Shown here: piece by piece, positions 26,383-34,667 of the stretch
Layout of the letters: each line of letters begins with the position of its first letter
Numbering within the stretch: position 1 is the first letter of the stretch
NCBI RefSeq assembly: GCF_947488945.1
Contig: NZ_CANLBS010000026.1
Location: 1 to 64,000 of the forward strand
Origin: an uncultured Streptomyces sp.
GTDB lineage: Bacteria; Actinomycetota; Actinomycetes; Streptomycetales; Streptomycetaceae
DNA length: 64,000 nt
Reading direction: 5' to 3'
Notes under the pieces: model-generated
Seen by the model: only the letters and a program-made list of their open reading frames with translations
Told to the model about the DNA's origin: nothing
The model's database searches: none
Program-made: the position numbers and the translations under genes

Positions 26383-26712
26383 TCAGGAGAAGGGGATGAA
26401 GCCCTCTGACTGGTCGAGGCGGAAGGGGGAGCCTGGATTCTCGGCCACCCAGCCAACAGCGCGGGCGGCGCGGATGCTCGCGGCGACTTCGGACGGCAGA
26501 ACGGGGACGGCTGCTGTGCCGACCCAGTTGGCCGAGTGGGGCTTGTTGGTGGTGATCACCAGAGTGGTGCCCGGCGTCTCGGCATGTTCGACGGCGAAGG
26601 TGAGGGGACGCCAGGCCATGCCTTGGCTATAGGTCGGCCTTCCGCGGAGTCTCCAGCGGTAGGTGGTGCCGTCGACGACGATGCGCCGCGACCCCTTCTT
26701 GACCAGTGCCAT
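26383..26712 (-). CDS. Small conserved-type protein carried by the element
   Basis: 109 aa. The ribosome site AGGAGGG is only about 2 bases from an ATG at 26718 but 8 bases from the ATG at 26712, so the second is chosen. The sequence is beta-rich with SRRIVVDGTTYRWRLRGRP, WRPLTFAVEHAETPGTTLVI and VRAIRAARAVGW-like residues near the end. No motif of known function. It lies at the far end of the element, 89 bases after the coiled-coil gene, and has its own translation start. It could be an immunity-like or regulatory gene; no evidence decides. Confidence 0.65.
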   Translation of the reverse strand: MALVKKGSRRIVVDGTTYRWRLRGRPTYSQGMAWRPLTFAVEHAETPGTTLVITTNKPHSANWVGTAAVPVLPSEVAASIRAARAVGWVAENPGSPFRLDQSEGFIPFS

Positions 26713-26801
26713 TTCCATGTCCCTCCTAATTGGACAGTAGTGAAGAGCTGCTGGCCGTGTCGTCTGGATTTCATCCGGCCGACTTCAGATGCGGCTCAAG
26801 A

Positions 26802-27230
26802 TCACTCTCGGGCGGCGTGCGAGCGGCCGAGGGGGATCACGGTGGCTGACCGCTTGGCAAGTTGCTCGCGGAACGCTGAGTTCTCGGCGAGAAGGACGGC
26901 GATGACGGTGGCCGCCGCGTCGACCTGGTCCTGGAGTTGCTGTCGCTCGGTCCGGTTGTCGTTCAGTCGGCGCCGCAGGAGGGCGATCTCCTCCGTCTGT
27001 TTCTGGTCGTGCTCGCTCGCTGTGCTCTGGTTGACGTGGTTGTCCCACTCGGCGAGGACAGCGGTCGCCCGGTTCATGGTGGCCCGGCTGACGTCGGCCT
27101 CGCGCCAGAGGTTTTGCTTCGTGAGCTTGCCGTCGGTGCGGACGGGGCGGCCGGTGAAGAGCCGGTTCATGGCGTCCCGCAGGGCTTTCTCGGCCTTTGG
27201 AGAGACGGCCGACTGGTCGGGGGCGGTCAT
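26802..27230 (-). CDS. TnpC-like coiled-coil accessory protein
   Basis: 142 aa. The N-terminal half has KALRDAMNRLFTGRP and KLTKQNLWREADVSRATMNR, which reads as a DNA-binding helix-turn-helix. The second half is a long coiled coil (QKQTEEIALLRRRLNDNR, RQQLQDQVDAAATVIAVLL). The ATG overlaps the preceding recombinase stop (ATGA). Size, position at the end of the recombinase operon and coiled coil match TnpC of Tn554-family transposons, which influences orientation and frequency of insertion. Confidence 0.78.
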   Translation of the reverse strand: MTAPDQSAVSPKAEKALRDAMNRLFTGRPVRTDGKLTKQNLWREADVSRATMNRATAVLAEWDNHVNQSTASEHDQKQTEEIALLRRRLNDNRTERQQLQDQVDAAATVIAVLLAENSAFREQLAKRSATVIPLGRSHAARE

Positions 27231-29308
27231 GCTTCCTTCGCCTTGATGAGCACAATCTCGATATCGCGGATCTGCTGGTCGACCAGGGCACTGCGGTTCG
27301 CGGGGAGTTTGGGCAGGTCCCGCAGCCGGGTCAGGGAGGTGTGCTCGGCCCGCCAGATCGGCAGGTGCTCGGGAGCGATGATGCTGTTCCCGCAGCGGGA
27401 GGGCTGGCAGCGGTCGATCAGCGGGCCTCTGTGCCCGGGGGGAACGACGGCGTCTTCGAGGCACTTCGCGCCGACAGGATTGTTCTCGTCCAGGGTGCAG
27501 TGGTTGAGCTTGCCGAACCGGATCGACAGGTGGGTGCGTTGGAGCAGGCCGTGTTCGACACGGACATCTCCGCGCTGGGCTTTGCCGGTGGCCCGGAGGG
27601 CTTCGGCCTTCTCGCGGACCGCGGCGAAGGCCTGGCGCATGGTGTCAGCGCCGGGTCCGTAGCCGATGGTCTCGCCGCGGCTGTCCGCGTCGAAAAGGTC
27701 CCGCAGGCGGTGGAATCGGCGCTCGGCGACGGCGGTGTCGAGTAGACGGGCCCAAGAGGGGTCATGGTCCATGTAGCCCTGGGTCGTGCGGTTGGCCAGG
27801 GCTCGGGTTGCGGCGTGTTTGAGCTGCATGCCGACCGCGATCTCGGATCCGGGGTAGTCGCGGGTGAGCATGGCCATGGTTCTGCGGAACATGTGTGGGG
27901 TGACCTTGCCCGGGGGGATCTCTGCCAGGCCGGTGACGCCCCGGTAGCGGTTAATATGGTCGATGAAGCGCTTGATGGCTGTCTGGCTGGTGAAGCCTTC
28001 GCCGTGGAAACGGGCGCTGACCGCGGCGAACGCGAGGGTGTCGTGCAACGACAACCGCATGGCGGTCTCGATGGCTTGGGCGACCGGAGCGATGATCCAC
28101 CAGTGGACGTCTGGCAGGTCGGGGTCGAGCTTGCGTTTGATGGACTTCACCGCCGGGGTGCCGAAGTACTCGGTCAGGGCGTCTTTGGTGATCTCGCGGA
28201 TCTCGCAGTCACGCATCATCGACAACGCGGCGACGAAGACGTAGCAGGCGTTGCGCAGGGCCAGGCACTCGACCAAGAGCTCACTGGGCTGGAGACCCCG
28301 GTGCCAGGGGCCGCTGCTGCCGTCCGGTCGGGAGACCTGGTGCAGGTCGTCGATCAGGCTGTGCCGGATCCGGTCGGCGGCCACGGCCTCTTCGACGGCT
28401 GCCCGCCGGGCCAGCCCGGAGCGTTTTTGTGTGGTGAAGAAGTCCATCGTGCGGGGATCGATGCCGATCAGGCAGGACATCAGCTGCCAGTTCACCGCCT
28501 GCTTCCCGGTCCGTTCGTGGATCGGGACCCGGTTGCCGGAGTCCGCGAGCCAGGCGGTGAAGAGTGCGTCGGCCTCGGCCATCGGCAATGGGCGGGCCGC
28601 GGTCTGCAACCCGTGCCAGCGCTCCAGCGCGCGCAGGATGTCGGGACCGAAATCGTTGATGTAAGTCCAGGCCGCTCGGACCAGCGGGAACCAGGTACTC
28701 GGCTGGATCGCGCGCGTTTTCAGCTCGGGGACCGTGGGGACGTTGACCACGGCGTTCGTGCTGGTGTCGGGCCAGGGGTCCCGGGCCAGTCCTGCGCGGG
28801 CAAGCGTTCCTCTAAACCGGTGCAGGGCCTTGATCACATGGACGTGTCCGATGGCGCTGGCCGGTTCGCCCTGCTCGCACCGGTGCTGGATGTAGCTCTT
28901 GAAGTCGTCGTCGCACCATTCGCCGACCCACTGGGGCAGTTGGCGGAAGACGCCGAAGGCGTGCATGGCCCGCAGGTGTCCGATGCGCTGAGAGGCCGTC
29001 ATCGGTGTCATCGGGTCAGGCGGCAGATGCAGGCCGCGGGCGAGGACGGCCGGGTGGCGCGGGTTGAACCAGATCATGGCCATTTCCCGGGCCAGCAGGT
29101 TCCACTGGGAGTCGAGCCCGCGGAAGATCACGCGCATGCCGGCGGCCTGGAGGTTGGGGGCTTTGCGGACAACGCCGTTGAGGTCCCAGAGTCCGGTGTG
29201 GCCGAACAGCGGAGGCCGGGCGTCCTTCAGGAGCGGATGCGACTGGATGACCGGCTCGTCGTCCCGGAAGACGGAATCGGGAAGAGCCAGGGGCAGGCGG
29301 CTGCTCAC
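27227..29308 (-). CDS. Large tyrosine recombinase of the element (third recombinase)
   Basis: 693 aa from a GTG at 29308 that overlaps the previous stop by 4 bases. The catalytic set of the tyrosine recombinases can be placed: Arg in MMRDCEIREI, HxxR in TPHMFRRTMAML, a His in QLKHAATRAL and the Tyr in RTTQGYMDHDP. The N-terminal half supplies the core-binding part (SQRIGHLRAMHAFGVF, FKSYIQHRCEQG). The C terminus has a Cys-containing region (KLNHCTLDENNPVGAKC, RCQPSRCG) that may bind zinc. Size is near that of TnpB of Tn554 plus an extension. Probably needed with its partners for excision and insertion. Confidence 0.88.
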   Translation of the reverse strand: MSSRLPLALPDSVFRDDEPVIQSHPLLKDARPPLFGHTGLWDLNGVVRKAPNLQAAGMRVIFRGLDSQWNLLAREMAMIWFNPRHPAVLARGLHLPPDPMTPMTASQRIGHLRAMHAFGVFRQLPQWVGEWCDDDFKSYIQHRCEQGEPASAIGHVHVIKALHRFRGTLARAGLARDPWPDTSTNAVVNVPTVPELKTRAIQPSTWFPLVRAAWTYINDFGPDILRALERWHGLQTAARPLPMAEADALFTAWLADSGNRVPIHERTGKQAVNWQLMSCLIGIDPRTMDFFTTQKRSGLARRAAVEEAVAADRIRHSLIDDLHQVSRPDGSSGPWHRGLQPSELLVECLALRNACYVFVAALSMMRDCEIREITKDALTEYFGTPAVKSIKRKLDPDLPDVHWWIIAPVAQAIETAMRLSLHDTLAFAAVSARFHGEGFTSQTAIKRFIDHINRYRGVTGLAEIPPGKVTPHMFRRTMAMLTRDYPGSEIAVGMQLKHAATRALANRTTQGYMDHDPSWARLLDTAVAERRFHRLRDLFDADSRGETIGYGPGADTMRQAFAAVREKAEALRATGKAQRGDVRVEHGLLQRTHLSIRFGKLNHCTLDENNPVGAKCLEDAVVPPGHRGPLIDRCQPSRCGNSIIAPEHLPIWRAEHTSLTRLRDLPKLPANRSALVDQQIRDIEIVLIKAKEA

Positions 29309-30249
29309 GCGTCGAACTCCACATGCGCTGAGAGGGGAAGCGGCAGGGCCAGCTGGTCCTCGGCGATCTGCTGGCGGGCCTGGCCGATCTCCGCGTCGGT
29401 GCGGGCCCTGATCGCCTCGGTCACGTTGACACGGCTTTGCCCCCAGAGCGCGTGGAAATGCTGAGGCGACAGCCGCAGTTGAAGCCGCTCAAGATGGTCG
29501 GAGAACAACAGAAGCTGGGGCAGGTTCGACGGCAGCACGAACGCGTTGCGGCATTCCAGGCAGCGGGTCGGAGCAACCGGGCAGAGCTGACCGGGACGCC
29601 CGTAGGGGGAAGCGAACGGGTCCTTGCAGCTGGAGACCCCCATGTCGAGCTGCCCGGAGCGCAAGTGCTCGATCTCCTCCCCCGTCAGCCCGAGGGCGGC
29701 AGCGGAGCCCGGCTCGCCCAGCGACTGCTCGGCCTCCCCGCTCAGCACGACGGGACCGTTCAGGGCCTTGTCGAGCCACCGGCTCTGAGCCGTGGTGATC
29801 ACACTTCCGGCGATCACCTTCAGCGTGGTGCCGTGCGCGTAGTGGCGGTGGAAGGTCTGCACCGAATGGTCATCGGCGATGTCACTGACACGCCCCTTGA
29901 AAGCGATGGCCTTCTCGACCTTGCTCGACTTGCGCAGACGCCGGATGTCCGGCTTCCCGTCCACCGACACCCCCTGCTCCTTCAGCCAGCGAGTGAAGGG
30001 CAGCGCCCGGTCCATCACCGAGGCCGTGACCTCCGGCCAGACCACTGCGGCCCGTAGGAACAGCGGGACGGGCGTAACACCGAACCGCTCGGCCAGAGGT
30101 CTATTCAGCTCCAGCAGCCGATGGCTGATCTCACCGGCGTCCAGCCGCGGTCGGGCCGGATGCAGCAGCGTCGGGCTCTGCGGCTCCCCGGTGCTGAACG
30201 CCTGCCGCATCCGCGCGCGGGCCCTGCCCTTGCTGAAATCGATCGTCAC
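29305..30249 (-). CDS. Tyrosine recombinase, C-terminal half (second recombinase, frame b)
   Basis: 314 aa from a GTG at 30249. The segment SDIADDHSVQTFHRHYAHGT holds the HxxR/His...Tyr end of a tyrosine recombinase active site, but the first catalytic Arg is in the preceding gene. A Cys cluster (GVSSCKDPFASP, CPVAPTRCLECRNAFVLP) resembles the zinc-like tails of these proteins. Upstream of the GTG the same frame reads VRPSSVTIDFSK, a plausible direct continuation of the gene before it. It is thus either the distal half of one frameshifted recombinase or a coupled split protein. Confidence 0.8.
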   Translation of the reverse strand: MTIDFSKGRARARMRQAFSTGEPQSPTLLHPARPRLDAGEISHRLLELNRPLAERFGVTPVPLFLRAAVVWPEVTASVMDRALPFTRWLKEQGVSVDGKPDIRRLRKSSKVEKAIAFKGRVSDIADDHSVQTFHRHYAHGTTLKVIAGSVITTAQSRWLDKALNGPVVLSGEAEQSLGEPGSAAALGLTGEEIEHLRSGQLDMGVSSCKDPFASPYGRPGQLCPVAPTRCLECRNAFVLPSNLPQLLLFSDHLERLQLRLSPQHFHALWGQSRVNVTEAIRARTDAEIGQARQQIAEDQLALPLPLSAHVEFDA

Positions 30250-31205
30250 GCTGGATGGGCGAACTCGATCTCGTTCTCACTCAGCGCGGTGACCTCCTCC
30301 GGGGCCCGGCCCGTGGCCGCCATCAGCAGCACCCGGTAGGCATGCAGGTCACGATTGTTCAGGAACAGCCGGTTCACCAGGGCCCTGACGAGGGCGTGCT
30401 TCGCGGCGGTCGCGGCCGTCCCGGCCGGCACCAGTTGCTGAAGACTGGGCGGCAGCGCCCGCCAGAGGGGCAGGGACGTGCTGATCTGCGTGCAGTCCAG
30501 GACGTTGTGGGCGATCGCCCAGAGCAGATTTGCCTCTTCCAGCCAGCCCGCCTCGCGCGGGTCTCGGCCCCGGGTGACGAGTTCCCAGCCCTCCGCGATG
30601 CGCCTCTCGGCGTCTATGCGGGCGGCCCAGGCCGCCTTCACGATCTTCTTCCTGTCTGCCCGGGAGAACTCATCCAACTCGTTCGTCTCCCCCCGACGCA
30701 CTCCCAGGGCCCCTTCGAGCCAGCCGTTGAGATGCCCGGCGACCACCCGCTCGGCGTGAAGAGACCGCCGTCCGATCAGCGTCCGCAGCCGTCCCGCGTG
30801 CCAGGCCGGCCCCCGCGACCCGGGCTCGTGCCGGGAAGGCAGCTGCCGCACCCACTCCGTCACCGCGTGGTGTAGGTCTGGGTCGGTGCCCGCCAGAGTC
30901 GCCTGGTGCGGCCGGGGGACGGTGGTGTCCACGTGCTCGCAGAACGACTCGATCGTCTGCCGGTAGTGCCTCATGGACGTCGCCTTGTAACCGGCGTCTT
31001 CGACCAGCTCCACCCACTCATCCGCCAGCTCCGCAGCCAGCTTCGCGCAGGAGAAACGCGCCGGATCCAACGAGACCGTGAGCGTGCGGCCCGAAGTGCC
31101 AGGAGCCGAAACGGCCTGGCGCACTCCGACCCGAGCCCGAGCCGGGGCCTCCTGGCGGGGAAGAGGAGGGGGGAAATCACGGGTGTACTGACCTCGGCGT
31201 GGCAT
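30246..31205 (-). CDS. Tyrosine recombinase, N-terminal half (second recombinase, frame a)
   Basis: 319 aa from the ATG at 31205, with GGAGGACG upstream. It contains a core-binding region (DAGYKATSMRHYRQTIESFC) and the start of the catalytic domain ending AATGRAPEEVTALSENEIEF, where the first active-site Arg lies. The His, second Arg and Tyr are not in this frame; they are in the overlapping next frame. The stop (TGA) overlaps the next GTG, so ribosomes could reinitiate. Together the two halves (~630 aa) equal one normal large recombinase. A single-base frameshift near 30250 is the simplest history. Confidence 0.8.
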   Translation of the reverse strand: MPRRGQYTRDFPPPLPRQEAPARARVGVRQAVSAPGTSGRTLTVSLDPARFSCAKLAAELADEWVELVEDAGYKATSMRHYRQTIESFCEHVDTTVPRPHQATLAGTDPDLHHAVTEWVRQLPSRHEPGSRGPAWHAGRLRTLIGRRSLHAERVVAGHLNGWLEGALGVRRGETNELDEFSRADRKKIVKAAWAARIDAERRIAEGWELVTRGRDPREAGWLEEANLLWAIAHNVLDCTQISTSLPLWRALPPSLQQLVPAGTAATAAKHALVRALVNRLFLNNRDLHAYRVLLMAATGRAPEEVTALSENEIEFAHPA

Positions 31206-32697
31206 GACCTGCGTCCTCCAAACGCATCAGACCGCGGGCGACGGCGGCGTAAGAGGCGCCGCCGGCTGCTGTCCACTGGCGGAAGGCCTCGTCGACTTCC
31301 CGCATCGGGTTCTTCAGATAGCGGATGTAGCGGTAGGTGGTCGACGGGTGGGCATGGCCCAGACGCTGCTGGACCACCAGCAGCGGATTGCCCGTCATGT
31401 GGTCCAGCAGCGTCGACATCGGCAGGCCCTGGTCCTCCGCGTCGTTCAGCGCCTCACGCGTCAGGAAGATCAGAAGCCGCAGAGCGAACGTGTGCCGCAG
31501 ATCGTGAAAGAGCCAGCGCTGCCGGGGCATTACCGGCGCGTGCCGGTCGCCGGACCAGGCCTTCAACCGGTCCCAGGCCCTCCAGCGGACCCGGTCCCAG
31601 CCCGAGAAGGTGAGCATCTTCCCGCCCGGTCCGACGAACAGGGCCAGCGGATCCAGTCCGCCGCCGGTCTCCATCACCGCCAGCCGCCGCAGGTCCGGCT
31701 TCATGTTCTTGATCACCCGCGTGGTGGTGCGGCCGTTGAGAATCCCGCGGACCTTCATGCCATCGGCTTCGAGCCGGTCGATCACGAACAGCTCGCGATG
31801 CCGCCTGCGCAGCGTGCGCTGAGCTCGCGCCACGATCTCCGAACGCTCCAGCAGCAGATAAGGGTCAAGGAGCTCCATCGGCCCCGGCGGGACATAGACC
31901 GAGCGTGGATGGCCGTACTTCGCGCAGGCCTTCAGATCGACGTCCGCGAACGGCGGCCTCGGCCCGCCCCACAACCCCACCTCGGGCAGCAGCAGCGTCG
32001 ACCACTCCTGGATCCGCATCCCCGTCATCAGCGCCAGCTCGCACGCCGCCCGATTGCGGTGAGGACACCAACCGCGGAACGACATGTCCAACCCGGCATC
32101 CGGAGTCAGTCCACCGAACCCCACATCCCGCAGGTAGAGGTACTGATCAAGCTCCATATGACGGACCCGTAGATCAGGGCGGATACCGCTGGAGAGCGAC
32201 CCCCGGGGTACCGACCGCCACGGTCGAGCAGCAACCTCTCCGGATAGGATCAGATACCGGTAGAGAGACTCGATGGCCGCCCAATCCCGGTCCCACGAAA
32301 CGTCGTCGACGACTTCCTCGGCATGGTCCTGCCGCCACAGACGGAACTCACGGATGTCTATCTCCGTCGCCGACAGAAGATCCGCACCACGGGCCAAGAG
32401 GAAGTGCAACAGCATCAGCACGGTGTAGGCATACGACCGCATCGTCTTAGCGTCCCTGCGGTCCAACGCCAGCGACCGGAACCACGACGACACCGGCTCC
32501 ACCGGCCGCATCGCCTCATCCAGGAGGATCGGCGTACCCCGCGAGAGGGGACGTCGCTCGAAGAGTTCGGCAAGTTCGGCGTGTCCCAGGCCCGCGACTT
32601 CCCCGACCTTCCAGACCTTCCGCGTGTCCGTGAAGAACAGGCGCACCACATCTCCGGGGCTGACAACGACGTTCCGAGGAACCTTCCACTCGGCCAA
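31177..32697 (-). CDS. Tyrosine recombinase of the element (first recombinase, TnpA-like)
   Basis: 506 aa. No ATG or GTG is near the start of homology; a TTG at 32697, a few codons after an in-frame stop, is taken. All catalytic residues are present: Arg in MTGMRIQEW, HDLRHTFA, and LGHAHPSTTYRYIRYL with the Tyr nucleophile. The SAM-like N-terminal domain includes DAKTMRSYAYTVLMLLHFLL. It heads the operon about 65 bases inside the element's end, and its 3' end overlaps the next gene by 29 bases. Confidence 0.88.
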   Translation of the reverse strand: MAEWKVPRNVVVSPGDVVRLFFTDTRKVWKVGEVAGLGHAELAELFERRPLSRGTPILLDEAMRPVEPVSSWFRSLALDRRDAKTMRSYAYTVLMLLHFLLARGADLLSATEIDIREFRLWRQDHAEEVVDDVSWDRDWAAIESLYRYLILSGEVAARPWRSVPRGSLSSGIRPDLRVRHMELDQYLYLRDVGFGGLTPDAGLDMSFRGWCPHRNRAACELALMTGMRIQEWSTLLLPEVGLWGGPRPPFADVDLKACAKYGHPRSVYVPPGPMELLDPYLLLERSEIVARAQRTLRRRHRELFVIDRLEADGMKVRGILNGRTTTRVIKNMKPDLRRLAVMETGGGLDPLALFVGPGGKMLTFSGWDRVRWRAWDRLKAWSGDRHAPVMPRQRWLFHDLRHTFALRLLIFLTREALNDAEDQGLPMSTLLDHMTGNPLLVVQQRLGHAHPSTTYRYIRYLKNPMREVDEAFRQWTAAGGASYAAVARGLMRLEDAGHATPRSVHP

Positions 32698-32773
32698 CCG
32701 GATTAACGCTCAACCGGCCACGGCCAACCCACGAGACTCACCCGTATGAGACACATCTCAAGTGTCTGGAGAA

Positions 32774-32865
32774 CCGTCGAACTTGGGCTGGAAGGCGATG
32801 TTGCCGATGGGGAGGGTGTCGCGGGCCTGCGCGAGCATCGGCTCCACCGGCGGCCTCAGCACCAC
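32774..32865 (-). pseudogene. ATP-dependent DNA ligase, N-terminal stub
   Basis: A GTG at 32865 (GGAGGGAGG 4-12 bases upstream) starts a frame reading LRPPVEPMLAQARDTLPIGN then IAFQPKFDG, 31 codons ending exactly at the 6-bp repeat. PKFDG is the KxDG motif whose Lys28 forms the ligase-AMP intermediate. The next codons (FRALLF) are found at 26284 and below, on the other side of the element. The stub alone cannot be active. Confidence 0.85.
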
Positions 32866-32899
32866 ACAGCCTCCCTCCAGGGCGTCCGGGGGCGGAGTG

Positions 32900-33109
32900 T
32901 CAGGCGTCGGAGTCGGGGTGGGCGTCCGTACGGAGCGTCCACGAAGCCCCGGAGCAGCCCGCGGGAAGGGGCGGGAAGCGGTGGCCCTTCACGTCGGTGC
33001 TCCAGTGGTGACCGGCCCCGCAGTCACACGCGTAGACCCCGCTCTCCGGAACCACCTCGCCCGGATGCCACCGACCTCGTTCCTCATCCATGTGTCCGGT
33101 GTACGACAC
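32900..33109 (-). CDS. Small YjzC-like protein
   Basis: 69 aa from a GTG at 33109, or 63 aa from an ATG at 33091; neither has a clear ribosome site. The core WHPGEVVPESGVYACDCGAG is followed by HWSTDVKGHRFPPLPAGC and WTLR. This matches the small YjzC-like pattern of GE-P-SGxY-C-C-...-G-FPPC-C-W. Two CxC/C residues could bind metal. It precedes the ligase stub on the same strand by 34 bases and probably shared its transcript. Function unknown. Confidence 0.65.
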   Translation of the reverse strand: MSYTGHMDEERGRWHPGEVVPESGVYACDCGAGHHWSTDVKGHRFPPLPAGCSGASWTLRTDAHPDSDA

Positions 33110-33209
33110 CCCGGCCGGCCATGCGACCTAGGGACGGAACCGCCGCGGCCGTCTCCACGGAAGTCGCCGACGGGACCGCTGCGGTTTCCGCACCGGCGGT
33201 CGCACTGAG

Positions 33210-33629
33210 TCACTGTCGTGACGCGGCCGCTTCGATGCCTGATGCCCGCAGCTTCCGCGCCAGGAGTTCCATCTCGGGCAGGGTCCCGGTGTACTGGCCG
33301 CTCAGGATTTGCTCCAACACGGCCCGGACGGCGTCCAGGCCGATACCGAGTTCCGCCCGCAGCACCCTCATGGTGGCGGCGTTGCTCGGTGGCGGGGGCA
33401 CCCGCAGTATGGCCCGCCCGTGCTCGGAGAGCAGTCGGCCACGCAGTTCCTCCGGCAGGTCACCGCCACACACGGCCAGGCCGAACCCGCAGGCCGGACA
33501 CGTCGACTCGACATCCCACCGCAGTTCCTGGCCCACCAACGCCTGAACACCGCACAGCTGTGCCTCGCCGCCGCATCCCTGGCACACATCTGCGTACCTG
33601 ATGGACTCGACCAAGATCGGTTCTTCCAC
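33210..33629 (-). CDS. Zinc-ribbon-like hypothetical protein
   Basis: 139 aa from a GTG at 33629 behind a GGGGGG run. Two CxxC pairs (DVCQGCGGEAQLC and STCPACGFGLAVC) suggest a zinc-binding N-terminal half. The second half (RVLRAELGIGLDAVRAVLEQ, then GTLPEMELLARKL) resembles small helical domains found in Streptomyces proteins that react to ribosome or antitoxin partners, but no function can be named. It is a single gene in accessory DNA. Confidence 0.65.
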   Translation of the reverse strand: MEEPILVESIRYADVCQGCGGEAQLCGVQALVGQELRWDVESTCPACGFGLAVCGGDLPEELRGRLLSEHGRAILRVPPPPSNAATMRVLRAELGIGLDAVRAVLEQILSGQYTGTLPEMELLARKLRASGIEAAASRQ

Positions 33630-33851
33630 AATCCCCCCAGGAGAAAGATCGGTACCTCCTCGCGGCTCCTCCCCGGTCCTGTCAGAAGGCCCCGGACCAC
33701 GGCCCGGGCCTTCTGCACTCCAGTCGGGGCACGGACTCCGGCGGCACCCTCAGGTGCCCAAGGCCGGAGTGGTCAGCCGAGCCAGGCGACTGGTGAAGAG
33801 GCAGTGTTCCAACCCTGCACTGTTCCTACCGGCAGGCGGTGTTCCTCGCGT

Positions 33852-34597
33852 TCAGGCCCTCTGCCGCTGCGGCCATGGATAACCAAGCTGCTTGGCGTAC
33901 TCCGGTGATCCGCCACAGACCTCGGCTGTCTGACGTGGGTCACCCGCCACGAGTTGCTCAGCAAGTCTCTCGGCCTGACTTTCAGGGTCGTCACTGGAGA
34001 CGTCGAGCACCATCCGGAACTGCAGCCATGGGCGGTCTTCCCCGATGGCCGAGCGGCCCGGATGGAAGAGGAAGAGGTTGATCTGGTCGGGCTCCCAAAG
34101 CCAGGCGGACACACCGCCGAGTTCACATTCCCATCGTGCAAGCCAGCGACGCGCTTTCTGAGGTCCAGCTCCAGCAGCCGGGCAACAGTGCGTGCTGGCC
34201 ACTCCCAACTGTGGTCCGCAACGGCTCGCTCTACCTCTGTCTGGTACTCCCGAGCATCGAACCAGAACTCAGGCAGGTCAACGTTGTCCTCGTCGTGGTT
34301 GCGCCACTCGCTCCAGATCACGTGGTCGCCGTCGCGCCGGATGGTCACATAGAGGGCGCCGCAGCACCCTTCGGTGCACGTGGCCTCGGCCAGCCGCACC
34401 TCGTGCGGCTCAGGACCAGCCGTCAGAGGACCGTCCGGCATCAAGAGGTACTTGGGATCTTCGCCCGGCCCTTCTGTGAACACCTCAGCCAAGATGTCCT
34501 CACTGTCGACCAGCGGTCGGACCTCCACGCTTGCACCCCTCTGCGGAAGATCAGGAACGACAACATGGAGGGTGAGGCAACGCTTCTTGGCAGTCAT
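33852..34597 (-). pseudogene. Frameshifted hypothetical protein
   Basis: The ATG frame at 34597 runs TAKKRCLTLHVVVPDLPQRG, then CTEGCCGALYVTIRRDGDHV and FDAREYQTEVERAVADHSWE. Around 34150 the coding signal changes frame and continues ARRWLARWECELGGVSAWL, LFLFHPGRSAIGEDR and VSSDDPESQAERLAEQL to a stop at 33852. Together these give a ~245-residue protein of a family I do not recognise. Its small-molecule or toxin-immunity-like make-up (acidic, Trp-rich) is only an impression. Confidence 0.68.
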
Positions 34598-34667
34598 CGA
34601 ACGATTGTCGGGCCTGCCACATCAAGGTGTCGCAGCATTTCTCGCGGATGGTCCCGTCACTGGTCCT

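Larger units (their letters stand above)
26291..32773 (-). mobile_element. 6,483-bp tyrosine-recombinase transposon inserted in a DNA ligase gene
   Basis: Ends are the perfect inverted repeat TTCTCCAGAC (26291-26300) and GTCTGGAGAA (32764-32773). Direct 6-bp repeats CCGTCG lie immediately outside (26285-26290 and 32774-32779). Just inside the ends are further dyads: a 16-bp palindrome at 26307-26322 and TGAGA/TCTCA at 32747-32760. Joining the flanks with one repeat copy restores a continuous ligase frame. Cargo is six minus-strand genes: three long recombinase genes (one split in two frames), a coiled-coil protein and a small hypothetical. The plan recalls Tn554 (tnpA, tnpB, tnpC) and recombinase-in-trio elements but with larger proteins. 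No passenger resistance gene is present. Confidence 0.85.
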
